From the NCBI GenBank assembly GCA_025526995.1, contig JAHLKG010000022.1, forward strand, positions 248,001 to 312,000: a stretch of DNA of 64,000 nucleotides, read 5' to 3'. Source of the stretch: Powellomyces hirtus. Its lineage: Eukaryota > Chytridiomycota > Chytridiomycetes > Spizellomycetales > Powellomycetaceae. The position numbers and the translations under genes are program-made. Positions 1-10,398 of this stretch are shown here, in pieces (position 1 is the stretch's first letter; each line of letters begins with the position of its first letter). The notes under the pieces are model-generated. The model saw only the letters and a program-made list of their open reading frames with translations, made no database searches and was not told where the DNA came from.

Positions 1-122
1 CTGATTTCTTAACACGCAACTTATTGGTTCCAGATCGTTGTAGCAGCGTCGAAAGACACCAATGGAACACCACGTCATCCAGGACCCTCGCTTTGATGAC
101 CACTGCCTCTTTCAGAAAGACT

Positions 123-647
123 CTACCGATGTTTATGCAAATGTTTTCTCTCGCCTGCCACTGGACCCGGAGCGTTCTTCTTTGCAGCCTTGATCCGATC
201 CACGTACAAGGCGGCCTGCGTGAACGACTCGCTCGCGCGCATCATTTGCCCGCGCATGATATCTTGCGCTTCGCGCACGCTGCTTTGCGCTTCGAGGGTT
301 TGTTTTGTGAGCTGTTGGAGGTCGTGCTGCACACCACACAAATAGAGAACATCCGAGTAAATTTACTGGAAGGTTAGGAAAGAAGGCATACACATGCTCG
401 TTACTTTTTGTTGCACGATCAATGGCACTTTTCGTACAGCATGCTCGTTGATACGGTACAGGCCCAAAGAAGACTCGTTTGCGAGTGAGACCAGAAACGT
501 GGACACGTCCGCGCTGGCTACAAAGGAACAGAATGAATGCTGACCATGAGAAACCCGGCGGAAGACATAGCGCCTACCTTTCGTGACCTTTTCTTTTACA
601 CTTGTGCTAGTGTCTGTGGTGGAGAAAAAAGGGTTTGCGAGTGCCAT
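123..647 (-). CDS. BORCS8: BORC complex subunit 8 (BORCS8/MEF2BNB) homologue
   Basis: Predicted 128-residue protein, close to the 119 residues of human BORCS8, a subunit of the BORC complex that couples lysosomes to Arl8 and kinesin. Three exons fit consensus splicing and keep frame: 647-578, 517-405 and 326-123. The match to the family is direct in the region VSLANESSLGLYRINEH, which parallels the animal VLANEPSVALYRLQEH stretch, followed by a helical segment starting QQKHDLQQLTKQ. The last intron was placed with acceptor at 328-327 because the nearer AG at about 361 would bring in a stop codon. The gene is divergent from the AMPK gamma gene with 157 bp between start codons. A longer reading frame running back into the neighbour's first exon is ignored. 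The role as a lysosome or vacuole positioning factor is inferred from the family. Confidence 0.75.
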
Positions 648-804
648 TGCAGCGTGCTTGAGAAGATGACCTCGGGTTCGGTGGTGACGGAAATATTGGA
701 AGGTTGAAGCGTAAAACTCGGAGCGTGTCGCTTTGTACGTCACAACCCACCCCTCCAAATTCCATTCCACCAGTTTGCAGCCTTCATCAACACACAACAC
801 AGAA
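648..804. promoter_or_regulatory. Shared bidirectional promoter region of BORCS8-like and AMPK gamma genes
   Basis: Only 157 bp separate the two divergent start codons, so both promoters must lie here or inside the first exons. No clear TATA box or known operator was recognised. The promoter role follows from geometry only. Confidence 0.4.
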
Positions 805-2278
805 ATGGAAAACGGCGTCTCACCGCAACCACCGCCACCAGCGCAAGAATCACCAGCAGCACCAGAACTAGAAACAGCACTTTCCGGCACAGAGAGTGCA
901 GGGGCAGCAGCCACAGCTTTGCAACGACATACATGCTATGACCTCCTACCAGTTTCTTATAAGGTCATCGTCTTTGATACTTCTTTGCCGGTCAAGAAGG
1001 CGCTGGCGGCGTTGTTGCAACATGGTATGAAAAGAATGAGGAGCCGAGCGAGACGAATGGGGATCTGGCTCGGCGGTGGTTAACTTCATTTATGTTGCGC
1101 TCTCTAGGTGTGCAAAGTGCGCCGTTGTGGGATTCAAATAGCATGCGATTTGCGGGGATGTTGACTGGTAAGCTTTCATATCTGATACTGGCAAGCTTAG
1201 GGGAACTGGAAGGGCATCAAACTTAATCTATTGGGGATCTAGTCACAGACTTTATCAACCTGATACGCCACTACTACACCAACACATCCTACGACAACGC
1301 GCTCGAAGAAATCGAGCAATTGCAAATCTCAGGATTGCGGGGTACCTCCACCAGCTTCCTCTATCTCCCACGCTCATTCGATCGTACTGATTTCATGGAT
1401 GCTTGCAGAGATACAACAAAAGATGGGTCTCCTAAGACCTCGCAATATCGCGATACATCCCATGCAGACGCTATATGAAGCGAGTAAGCTGCTGTTGAAG
1501 GACCACCTGCATCGTCTGCCATTGGTCGATAGAGTTGGCAATCAGGAAACGATTGTGTCAGTGGTCACCCAATACAAGATATTGAAGTATCTTGCCGCAA
1601 ATGTAAGCAGGTAGAACCCTCAATCGCGTGTCATAACGGAAAAAAAGCCACCGGACTTGGAGATCTAACAAAACGGAAATCATGATCTTTTGTCTACTTT
1701 TAGGCACCTGCGGTTACGAAACTGGATACCCAGCTGCGAGATCTCGGCATAGGCACATTCGAAAACCTTGCCACAGCAACGGCCTCCACCCCGCTGATCG
1801 AGGTTCTAAATCTGTTTATCGAGCGCAAGATATCTGCCGTACCTATCGTCGATGAGAAAGGTTTTGTGCTGGACGTGTATGAGAAGTATGACGTGCTGGT
1901 ATGTGATCCTTGGAAACCTATATTAAGCGAGTTGTGAATGTGCGCGTAAAGTAACCATGGGTCTTGGCATGTGTAGATGCTGGCACGGGAAGGCGCCTTC
2001 TACGACCTCGAAATGCCGGTCAGCGAAGCCCTCGTCAAGCGCGCACCGGTAAGCCAAACACACGACACGAAGGGTGGAACCTCAGCAATTTATTGACGCG
2101 TGTTCGTTTCTTGTAGGATTTTGAAGGAATCCACACATGCACAATGTCGGATACACTCGGGCAAGTCCTCGAAACCATCCGCCGCATGCCCGTCCACCGC
2201 TTCATTGTCGTGGAGGACAATACGCTGAAGGGCGTCGTGTCCTTGAGCGATCTATTGTCGTATCTGATTAATCATTGA
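805..2278 (+). CDS. SNF4: AMPK/SNF1 gamma regulatory subunit (Snf4), four CBS domains
   Basis: Nucleotide-sensing gamma subunit of the AMP-activated/SNF1 kinase. Seven exons (805-1024, 1108-1167, 1243-1341, 1409-1602, 1704-1898, 1977-2048, 2117-2278) give 333 residues, normal for the family. The first CBS domain begins near YDLLPVSYKVIVFDTSLPV. Family landmarks include LTVTDFINLIRHYY, HRLPLVDRVGNQETIVSVVTQY, RKISAVPIVDEKGFVLDVY and the closing MPVHRFIVVEDNTLKGVVSL. The start at 805 is chosen because it opens a short Pro/Ala-rich leader directly before the first CBS domain; an in-frame upstream ATG at 733 would run toward the divergent neighbour. The donor GTACCT at 1342 is weak but is needed to keep frame. 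Expected partners are an SNF1 alpha kinase and a beta subunit, neither of which is in this window. Confidence 0.93.
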
Positions 2279-5179
2279 GTTGGACCTATGCTTTGATATG
2301 TAACATATGACACACCCGACGTTCTTGGGCGAGACGGGAGGGCTGTCAGTTTTTGCTGTACATAGGAAGTGAACTGCAGTATTTAGAAATCACTAGTTCA
2401 TGATGACGGCCAAATGCCTTTCCCTAATCGTTTTGCTGCATGTCTTCTTTATTCGGCACAGATTGGGATACGGACCAGCGAACGCAGTATGTAGTACTCC
2501 ATCTAGTGACAGCGTGTTACTGATTGACTGCAAGTCGCGTTTTATGCGAGACAAATGGTTCGAGCATCACTCGCAGGTCACCTTGTCATTATATACATAT
2601 AAACAATCCAACTCACTTCCGTACGTACAATGCCAACCCTCACATCATATCTTCCTACAGTCGAACTTTAAGATAATAGCACCGCTAAGGGCGGACCTCT
2701 GTGTCGAGGACACCTTTCCGAACAGCAACACCTACGACATTTTTGTTCGTCACATTCTCTGGCTTTCAGGTCTTGTTTGATCAATTTCAGTAACGATCCA
2801 CTGTGGGCTATGAGAGGATGCTTTAATTTTGCTAACCCCTTCCCACGTAGCCAGGAGTTGGGGCTTGATCGTTATTCGGTCTATTCCAATGAACATCTCC
2901 GTACGTGCATTGACCGTGACCTTGGAATACAATGTTCAAGGCATCTTGTCAAATGTGAAGACGGAGATACCATTTTCCTCTCCAAGGCACCTGCCTCTGA
3001 AGGGTGTGGAAATGCCACGAGTCTTATGGCTCAAGGGACAAAAGACGTTGCTCCACAGGTTGTGCTGGATACGGTTGCAACGCCCCATGCGAAGTCTCAG
3101 GCAGTTATCGTCGTCCGATCTCAAAGGTGCAAAGGTAAGAGTGCCTCCCGAATAACTCTCTCCAGATAGAGTTACGAAGCAAGAGTTGACGCCACGGACT
3201 TTAACTATCACATTCTTCAAAAGGCTCAGAGGTCAGCATCAATTTTTGGATGGTCGCATTCCACGCGCGTGAGACTCTTCTGGCGATTAGTTATAGGTAA
3301 GCCGGGTTTAGATAGAGCAGAATGCCGTGCCAGAGTTCTGAGGGTAGTCGATCGAAGCAGAGTTGTTCAAGCATATCGCCGAAAGGAAGATTTGGCGGAC
3401 TTTCCGTTTGCAGATGGGTCAAGATGGAGATGTCATCGTGAAGGGTTAGAGTTCCCACGCGTTTTTATAGGGGACGGCGTGAAGACTGCGCCACTCTAAG
3501 GCGGCGGTCAAAATGTCTTTCTCAAGTGGGATTTGGACCAGCAAGCATCTGTGGTGACTGCGTATGTGAAAGCTGACGGGTCGTTGCAGCGTAACTCCAA
3601 AGCTAGCGGTCTTAGCTTTCCTTCTTGCAGTGCCAGACAGTTAAAGTTTCAAGGACGGGCATCGTTCTACAAAAGTCGACATCATACTCAAGCTGAAGAA
3701 ATATCCACCACTCATACCTCTAAGAACCTCTGCTCTTGTTATCGATCGCCTGGACTACCTCTGAGATGATCTTGTCAGATACATGGACATTTGTTCTACA
3801 AATGATTTATTTTCATCAACAAACCGTTCAAATTTGCGGCTATCGACGACGTGAAACGCTCATGCCAGCTGAAGTGGCACGTTTTGATGGCAACCTCGGC
3901 GAGAACACTACTGCGATTTGTGCCTCATTCTCGCTAGTCCGTAACCCTTAGGTCTCGCCTGTGCACTTCTGGCTCAAATGATTCGAACTGGTTTTTGGGG
4001 TGAGAAGTATGGCTTCCTTCGCGACGGTGTACTGCTGCGGTATGAAGAGATTGATTGTCATTTGGGCTGCCTTAATGACCCATTTATTCTGCATGCCGCT
4101 ACCCGATCTTTGAGGCTGGTAGGGAAGAGTTGCTTGAGATACTGGGGTACCGCGCATAAACCCTTAAAGACGACGCGGCAAAAAAAGATCAAGGGCAGGT
4201 AAATATCCTGGGAAAAGAAAGGAGAGATACGCCTATGGCGTGTATAACGAGTCCGTCCTCTATCTGGTGTCTCCCGCAAGCACATTGGTGCCGTTTTATC
4301 GAATGTACGGCATTTTGGAATTTGCCTCTGATAGTTTCACTAGTTTTTCATTCTTCATGGCGAAGCTTGCGGCATAGTCTTCGTTATCTCTACTTTTCAG
4401 TCTCCTTTTGTAACAAATAGTACATTCCTGTGTCAAAAGGTGTATCAAATATAATTTGTAGCGAAGAATAAGGAATATTTGAGCGTTGTCCATGTCACAC
4501 AAGGGTCCCAATGCTGTCAATTTTGGATGTACCGTCAAGGGCTGGCGTCAAGATCCGCGTGTGTTTTTCCCCTCTAGAAAGTCGACCAAGCATTTCAACA
4601 GAAACAGTAAATTCCTCCTAGCACATACTCTCCATTTGACCACCTTATTGCTCCCGTCTGTCTTCGTATTACACAGCCAGTGCAGGAACAACCGTTTTTT
4701 ACCGTCCACCACTCGGTCATGCAAATTGGGCTTTCGACAGCACAATTCCAACACGGCTATGCTCAATTGCTCCACTATTACAACTTCCAACTTAGTACCC
4801 TATCTATTGGTGACTCCTGCCATTATCATAACCGCACCCTTTACGCTCGATATTACCATCCAGTCCCGAAACGACTGATAAACCTCCGAATACTCAGGCC
4901 GTGCGAATAGAATTGCAGTACCTACAGCACCATACACTGTGTAGACCAGCCTGCTGAGAACAAGAAACAACGTGATGCAGCCTTCTCAGGTTGGTTCACA
5001 AGTGTGCAGTCCGAAATGTTGAGAACCCCAGGGTCTAAGGGTTCTTGTCCGTTTGTTTGGTTGGATAGAGGTACACACCGGTCAGCACTCCCAGAAAACT
5101 CAAAAGCAAACCGCGAAATAATACCACCGGTACGCCCAGCCCATACCAAATCGACGATGTAAGAGAGTCTTCGAATGGT
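2279..5179. other. 2.9 kb stretch with no convincing gene
   Basis: Only short frames (about 60 to 130 codons) occur on either strand, and none can be joined into a recognisable protein by good splice sites. A few fragments look coding-like, for example around 2829-3155 (containing LTVTLEYNVQGILSNVKTEI) and around 3676-3768 (containing ILKLKKYPPLIPLRTSALVI). They lie in different frames and are cut by stops. This fits a decayed gene, possibly arrestin-like, but I cannot support a family. The last few hundred bases presumably include the promoter of the next gene. Confidence 0.4.
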
Positions 5180-6921
5180 ATGGGACTCCTGGAAGAGCTG
5201 TTCCCAGCGCTTCCGACACCGCAGCTGCAAGAAGCTTTCGATGCGGTAAATGGGGACACGCAGCGCGCGGTCGACCTGCTCTGCTCCCAAGTCGCACATG
5301 CACCTGCGGTCGCTTGGAAGCAGTCGAATGATGTGAAGTCTTTGGCGCCCAAGGAGAAAAGCAACGGATATACCTCAGCTTCGGCGCTATTGGATCCAGC
5401 TCCCGCCGTCGTTGTAAAGCTCAACCAACCAGAGTCTCTGCAATTCCTCGCGGCGATGTTCGAAGCCATGGCCATATCTGTTCTGGAAGATGCTCTGGAT
5501 CGCTGTGGTGGCAATGTGGAAAACGCTGTCGACTTCATTCTCACCAACCATAGTGATTTCTCAGACGATGGGTCGTCCATTAGCTCTGGTACCGACCTAT
5601 CCTCCGTCCTAGACTCCTCGTCGAACGGTGCGCGTGACGACCAGACAGAGGCTTCATCGACCTCGTCATCCTCCCCTTCGAGAAGCGCAAGATCTGTAAG
5701 CGCCCGCGGGACACCGAGCGGCTCTTCATCGTCATACGAGGATGACGGGCTGTCATCAATGTTGTCCTCCATGTTCCCATACCACGACGAGCTAACAATA
5801 AAGTCGGTTCTACGCACGCACGACGACGACATTAACAGAGCTGCGGACATCCTCTCGCGACTCAGCGTTCACGATGAATACAAACCTGCTGCAACCACCC
5901 AGGGTACCAATCACGACCAGGCCCTCGCTGCCCTGCTTGACATCTTCCCTGACCGCGATCTCGAGACGCTCCAGCAGGCACTGGCGCAGGCTGCCGGTGA
6001 TGTGGACGGCGCCATCGACACTGTTGCGGCATTTAAGCCACCGTGCGACGGATCATGTGTTTTGGACGGGTATCCATGCATGTTACATTCATCCAAACCC
6101 CGCAAGAAAGACCGCGCTTCATCGGCAGACTTTGGATCACGTCGAGGCCGCACACGCAATGAGAAGGGGACCAAGGTGTTAGTGGCTCACGGCTCGTCTC
6201 ATGGCCTCGCATCTAGATTCCTCACTTCAGGCCCTGAGGTGTGCATCTGACGTCCAGTTTAGGTGTATAAAATGCGTTCCACGTCTGACCCTCAACTCTT
6301 TTCAGCTCGTTTCGCCAGCTCAGCAAAAGTTGTCAACATTTGCTTCCGCCACTCAAGCCCAGGCACACGATCCGAAGGAATATCGTCAGCTCGCGCATGA
6401 ATATCGTGAGCAGCGAAATGATCGCTTCCGCCGTGCGGCCGCAGCTTTCCAGAAGGGTGATTTGACTGGAAGGGGCTCCGCCGCCTACTATTCTGAAGAA
6501 GGCCGCGAATTGACCAGTCAGATGGCAAGGTGGAATAATATGGCTGCGTCCACTGTCATTCAGCGAAACCAGTATGTATCAAATATGCTATATCACTACA
6601 AGCCCGAAAGGAGAGCATCACTAATCTATGTCGTTTGCCATTTGCAGAGCCCGCCTTCAAAACGACCCTTACACAATCGACCTCCACGAGCTGACCGTGC
6701 AAGAAGCCATAAAGTACGTTGATGAAGCCGTCAACAACTGGTACTCCCGCGATGGCGCAAAAAGCAAGCCACGGAAACCGCTCAAGATTATTACGGGAGC
6801 AGGCCAGCACTCGTCGTTTGGAGTCCGGAAACTATACCCTGCTGTGATCAAATCACTTAAAGGGAAGGGATGGACCACAAGCACGGGGGGCAACGGATGG
6901 TTTTACGTTGTCAATAGATAG
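5180..6921 (+). CDS. Cue2-like endonuclease: CUE repeats, DUF1771 and C-terminal Smr domain
   Basis: Predicted 532 residues from exons 5180-6238, 6306-6571 and 6648-6921. Yeast Cue2 and animal N4BP2-type proteins bind ubiquitin on stalled ribosomes through CUE domains and cut the mRNA with an Smr domain in no-go decay. Four CUE-like helical modules can be read: residues about 1-40 (LLEELFPALPTPQLQEAF), 80-125 (LQFLAAMFEAMAISVLEDAL), 190-235 (LSSMLSSMFPYHDELTIKSV) and 245-290 (LAALLDIFPDRDLETLQQAL). A short Cys/His patch (PPCDGSCVLDGYPCMLH) follows. A DUF1771 helical region (residues about 370-440) precedes the Smr domain. The Smr domain has the catalytic-type IDLHELTVQEAI and ITGAGQHSSFG motifs, although the usual LDLHG glycine is Glu here. 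The frame is open upstream of 5180, so an earlier exon is possible. The antisense frame at 5035-5850 is a shadow. Confidence 0.88.
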
Positions 6922-7116
6922 ACTTTTAGACACAAAACATGAATATTGAGCCTGCGCATCTTCACCCATCGTTGGCGTTCTCAAATCAAAAGGACGTGGG
7001 ATGGCTTTTGTCAATCGCAAAGCATTATGCTCCGTACCATCCCGTGACTTTGTGATGAATGTGAAATCTTGCGATATTTACACCAATCTCCTTGCACAAT
7101 GTTATCTGAAATGTAC

Positions 7117-7280
7117 GCTGGCTTCCCGCCGTGCTCCTATACGTCTTAGGCTACATGCAATATAAACTGTACGCCTTCCCATTCTGTGAAAATGTTTCAA
7201 AACTTCACAATGGCTCCACGTCGTGCTCCTATCCTTCTATGCTACATACAGTATAGCTGCTCCTACTTCCCATTCTCAAT
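7117..7280. repeat. Degenerate tandem duplication, about 93-bp period
   Basis: Copy A (about 7117-7188) and copy B (about 7209-7280) share GTGCTCCTAT, a GCTACAT(A/G)CA(A/G)TATA core and CTTCCCATTCT in the same order and spacing, with scattered substitutions. No reading frame is preserved across both copies. It lies just beyond the 3' end of the Cue2-like gene. Confidence 0.6.
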
Positions 7281-7543
7281 TCGCAAAGATCCTATCGCGC
7301 GCCACCTCATTCGTCTGCTCGCCGCATGTGAGATTCATCGGCCATTCGAGGAATCTCGGGACCAGTGACACTGGAAGTATCACCGATTTCCAACAGCTCC
7401 TGCAACGAGGGATCGTCCCGGATATGCCAGATAACGAGCGTTCGCTTCTGGTCTCTCAAGGGGTCGTGTCTGGGAACGGGCAGCAATCCAAATTCGTAGA
7501 CCACAACGTTGCTGTCCACGGGGTTTATAGCTAAGAGTGAGAT

Positions 7544-8480
7544 CTAGGTATCTAGACCCACGAATGAAAGGGGAATCTGTTTCCCAAGGTTTGCGGTAAG
7601 CGATAAAACTCCTTCTGACCCCGCTGAATTAACTGGCACAACAACAGGTGGGGCCAGTGGTTGTAAAAGAGGGCAGATTCTCTTCATATTCTGGGCAAGC
7701 AGATGTTTAATGAAGAGACTGTCTCGGTACATGCGCCAAAGTAAGGTGTCCCACGAAGGAGGCAGGTTAAGGAATGAACTGCGATCCAAAATATCGTAGA
7801 TCTGGTAAGTGAAGTCGAAAGTCCACAAAATCTGGGCGATATACTGCAGCGGCGAGACGTAGGGATTGGTCGTCGGATTTTCAAACCGTGCCAATGTCAA
7901 AAAATCACGGGAGTGTCTCAGTACATTGCTGCCTTGAATTGCCGGTCAATGACCGTCAACGTGAGGTAAAGCTCTGCGTTGAGCTTGAGGATGGCCTCGT
8001 CCCACAAGTAGTCGACAATCAGGTTAACAATTTCGAATGCGTGGCGGAGAAGGGTTTCTTTCTTAAGCGTTGGAGAAGTAAATCGTGGCAAAGATGACGC
8101 AAATAGTGGATGCCCATTTTTGGAGGTAGCGATGGTCGATGGGGACAGTTGGCTGTTTCGCCGGGAAGTCAGGGATGCATGGCACAACCTTGTGAAGGGT
8201 TTGACAGTGCCAAGTGTGGCGCAGCGATTTTTGACAGGCGCGACAAAACGCTGTCGGACCGCCAACTTGAGGATAGGGCCTTGGTGCGGAGTTGGCAGAA
8301 TGCGCAAAAATCATGTTGGATTATCGCAGTTACGATCGTGACAAATGACTTCTTCTCAGCGAAAACGCAACATTCATCCACCACAATTCTTTTGAAATTG
8401 AGCGATGGTCTCAGAATCGCAGTTGTCAAATCTCTACACAGGAGGCAATTGCAACACCGTGAACGTTGGAGACTTGACAA
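7544..8480 (-). pseudogene. Frame-broken coding relic or poorly resolved small gene with Cys/His clusters
   Basis: Protein-like sequence runs through this interval on the minus strand but changes frame at least twice. Pieces include CNCLLCRDLTT and HDFCAFCQLRTK (about 8290-8450), FCRACQKSLRHTWHC (about 8190-8250), HAFEIVNLIVDYLWDEAILK (about 7980-8045), then YIAQILWTFDFTYQIYDIL and PPSWDTLLWRMYRDSLFIKH (about 7680-7850). The shift near 7925 has no good splice pair. The shift near 8060 could be bridged by a very short intron (about 37 bp), which is doubtful. Paired CxxC and HxxH/C spacings hint at a zinc-binding protein. I do not recognise the family. It could be a pseudogene or an intron-rich gene whose exons I misread. 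Confidence 0.35.
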
Positions 8481-8712
8481 TATGCTGAGAGGGTTTGTTT
8501 CTCAATGGTAGAACGCCATGCTGAGCGGCGCTGCGACGCTCCTGAAGTTGGAGACAGACGATGTGTCGGTATATCCCGGAAAATTTACATGGTAAACCCA
8601 TATTCTATGCTCAATCCCATGGTGCTCGTTTGTGGTGAATGAATATTGGTTTGTAGTTTGTACATATCAGTCGGCCAAAAAGTGAACCCATCCATCTTCA
8701 CAAAGTGCAATT

Positions 8713-10134
8713 TCAGGCCGCTTCGACGACATAGGAGTCGTGAATGAGGCGCTGCACGAAGGATGGCGGGTGTGTCCCGCTACAAGTCCAAGCATGGGAT
8801 AACATGAACATCGTTCTTCAATGTGAAAGATGAAGGCTACCTGGGGCCACTTACATGTTGGTGATGAAAAGGGAGATGTCTTCTGGACCGATGTAATCAA
8901 ACTGCGGGTTGACGATGTCGACAGTGTCAATCACGTCGCCTGTTGAGGATTTCGTAATTGAGCACATGACCACTCATTCAGAGCCGGGGACATACTTAGA
9001 GGACTGACCTTCCTCGAAACTGATGACCGGGTCTGGGCTCACGCATAGGTTGAAGATGTCGGTGTCGTACGGGTATGACGGCGACAGTTTATGCATTCCA
9101 GTGCATACAACCACTGGCGTCGAGTACTCCTTCGCAGCGGCCGCAACCACCTTGCTCCCACATGTAGCAACCACGCCGCCGTTGGCGGTCACGGCGTGCG
9201 CTCCCAGGATGACTTTGTTGACGCGAGACATTACGGCAAATATTGCAGAGTCTGTTATGACAGTTGTGTCGATCTTCATCTCGGCAAGCTTCACCGCCAT
9301 TTCGTGTCCTGAATAGCTGTTTTGCATGGTGAGGTTATTGGGTCAGGCAATGTTTCCCGAGTGTGATCAACTATGACGGATAGGCTTACGATGGGGAAGT
9401 TTCCGCTACTATCACTTGGAACTCGCGAACTCTGGCAGCCTCCTTCAAGAATGTTGCCACCGTTGCCGAGTTGCCTACTGTCAGGATGATCTCCCTAAAC
9501 AGCCGAAAAATGCATCAATAGTCTGATTTATATCGGAAGCATTGCCCACAAGCTTCACACTTTGAGTGTATGTGCTCCCACGCCTGGTTGGAGATGTTGG
9601 CGTTCGTGTTCTCCAGCTCGTCAATCATCTCCTCAATGCTTTGCTTGACATCTGCGACAAAGTTTCGTCGGAAGTCCTTGACCGCATCGGCTTCAGTGTC
9701 CGAGCTTTCCGACGCCCGACTTTTCGTATATATCAAGTGCTCTTCCCGGATCAAATGTAAAACCCGCTTAACCATGTTCCCCACACCAAGCTCTTCAGAG
9801 ATACGCGGAAAGAGTTGCGTTAGGCGTCTGCGAAAACGGACACCCAGCCTCCTATCGCACCCACCTATTGGCTGTGCCGCCTGCAGCAAGCTTCCTACAT
9901 GGTTCACTTCAGCGGATAGCTGTCGCACATCATTGCATCCGCTCGCTGAAACCACTTTGAGAAGCAGGCGGGAAGTCGCAATGGCTACATTATAAGAGCC
10001 GACCGTTTGTCTGAGGACAAGTGCTTGTTAACGTGACAATAACGAGGCGCTGTAATTCAACATGTGCTGACGAAATACCTCCGCCGCAATTTCGCGATCA
10101 ATTCATCGACTTGCAACTCTATATCCTTCAACAT
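8713..10134 (-). CDS. GCD7: Translation initiation factor eIF2B subunit beta
   Basis: Regulatory-type subunit of eIF2B, the guanine-nucleotide exchange factor for eIF2 (yeast GCD7, human EIF2B2). Seven exons keep frame: 10134-10079, 10010-9865, 9792-9561, 9494-9390, 9316-9009, 8939-8855 and 8779-8713. They give 332 residues against 351 in human. Landmarks read in order are [41 protein letters not shown]-like [27 protein letters not shown], the Rossmann-like [32 protein letters not shown] and [19 protein letters not shown]. The intron at 9864-9793 was kept because removing it restores the family's AAQP-xEL-xVGN spacing and it contains a CTAAC branch site. The start at 10134 is the first Met of exon 1, but the frame is open further upstream, so the N-terminus is uncertain. 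Confidence 0.93.
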
Positions 10135-10398
10135 TTGTACCGTTTGCTGTGATGTCAATTTCAACAAGAATGTTCTGAGAAAAAGTTGGTTTGACGATTT
10201 GCATTCGTCCAAGTGGCGCAGCATTTAACGATGACTCACAACATGCCCATACTAGATGTAGCTCGCAGCACGGCCCCCTTGGGTCTTCCTCTCGTGAAGA
10301 TCGGTTGTCCATGCTTCAAACCTTACTGAAACGTCTAACGAGAAGTGACGTCCTGTGATCACCAGCTGTGTTATTTGTTCGTAGTACCGAAAGTTGTA

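Noticed and set aside
363..914. Longer minus-strand frame beginning MAAAPALSVPES as the start of the BORCS8-like protein
   Set aside because: It overlaps the first exon of AMPK gamma on the other strand and adds no family similarity. The Met at 647 gives a family-sized protein.
2630..3770. Arrestin-like gene
   Set aside because: Some fragments (LTVTLEYNVQGILSNVKTEI) evoke arrestin strands, but stops and frame changes prevent a supported model and no diagnostic motif is present.
5035..5850. 271-codon minus-strand frame opposite the Cue2-like gene
   Set aside because: Ser/Ala-rich with no motif, while the plus strand carries clear CUE modules in the same bases.
9793..9864. Reading through this segment in eIF2B beta as coding sequence
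   Set aside because: It is open in frame but inserts 24 residues into a tightly conserved AAQP-VGN junction. Consensus splice and branch sites remove it exactly.
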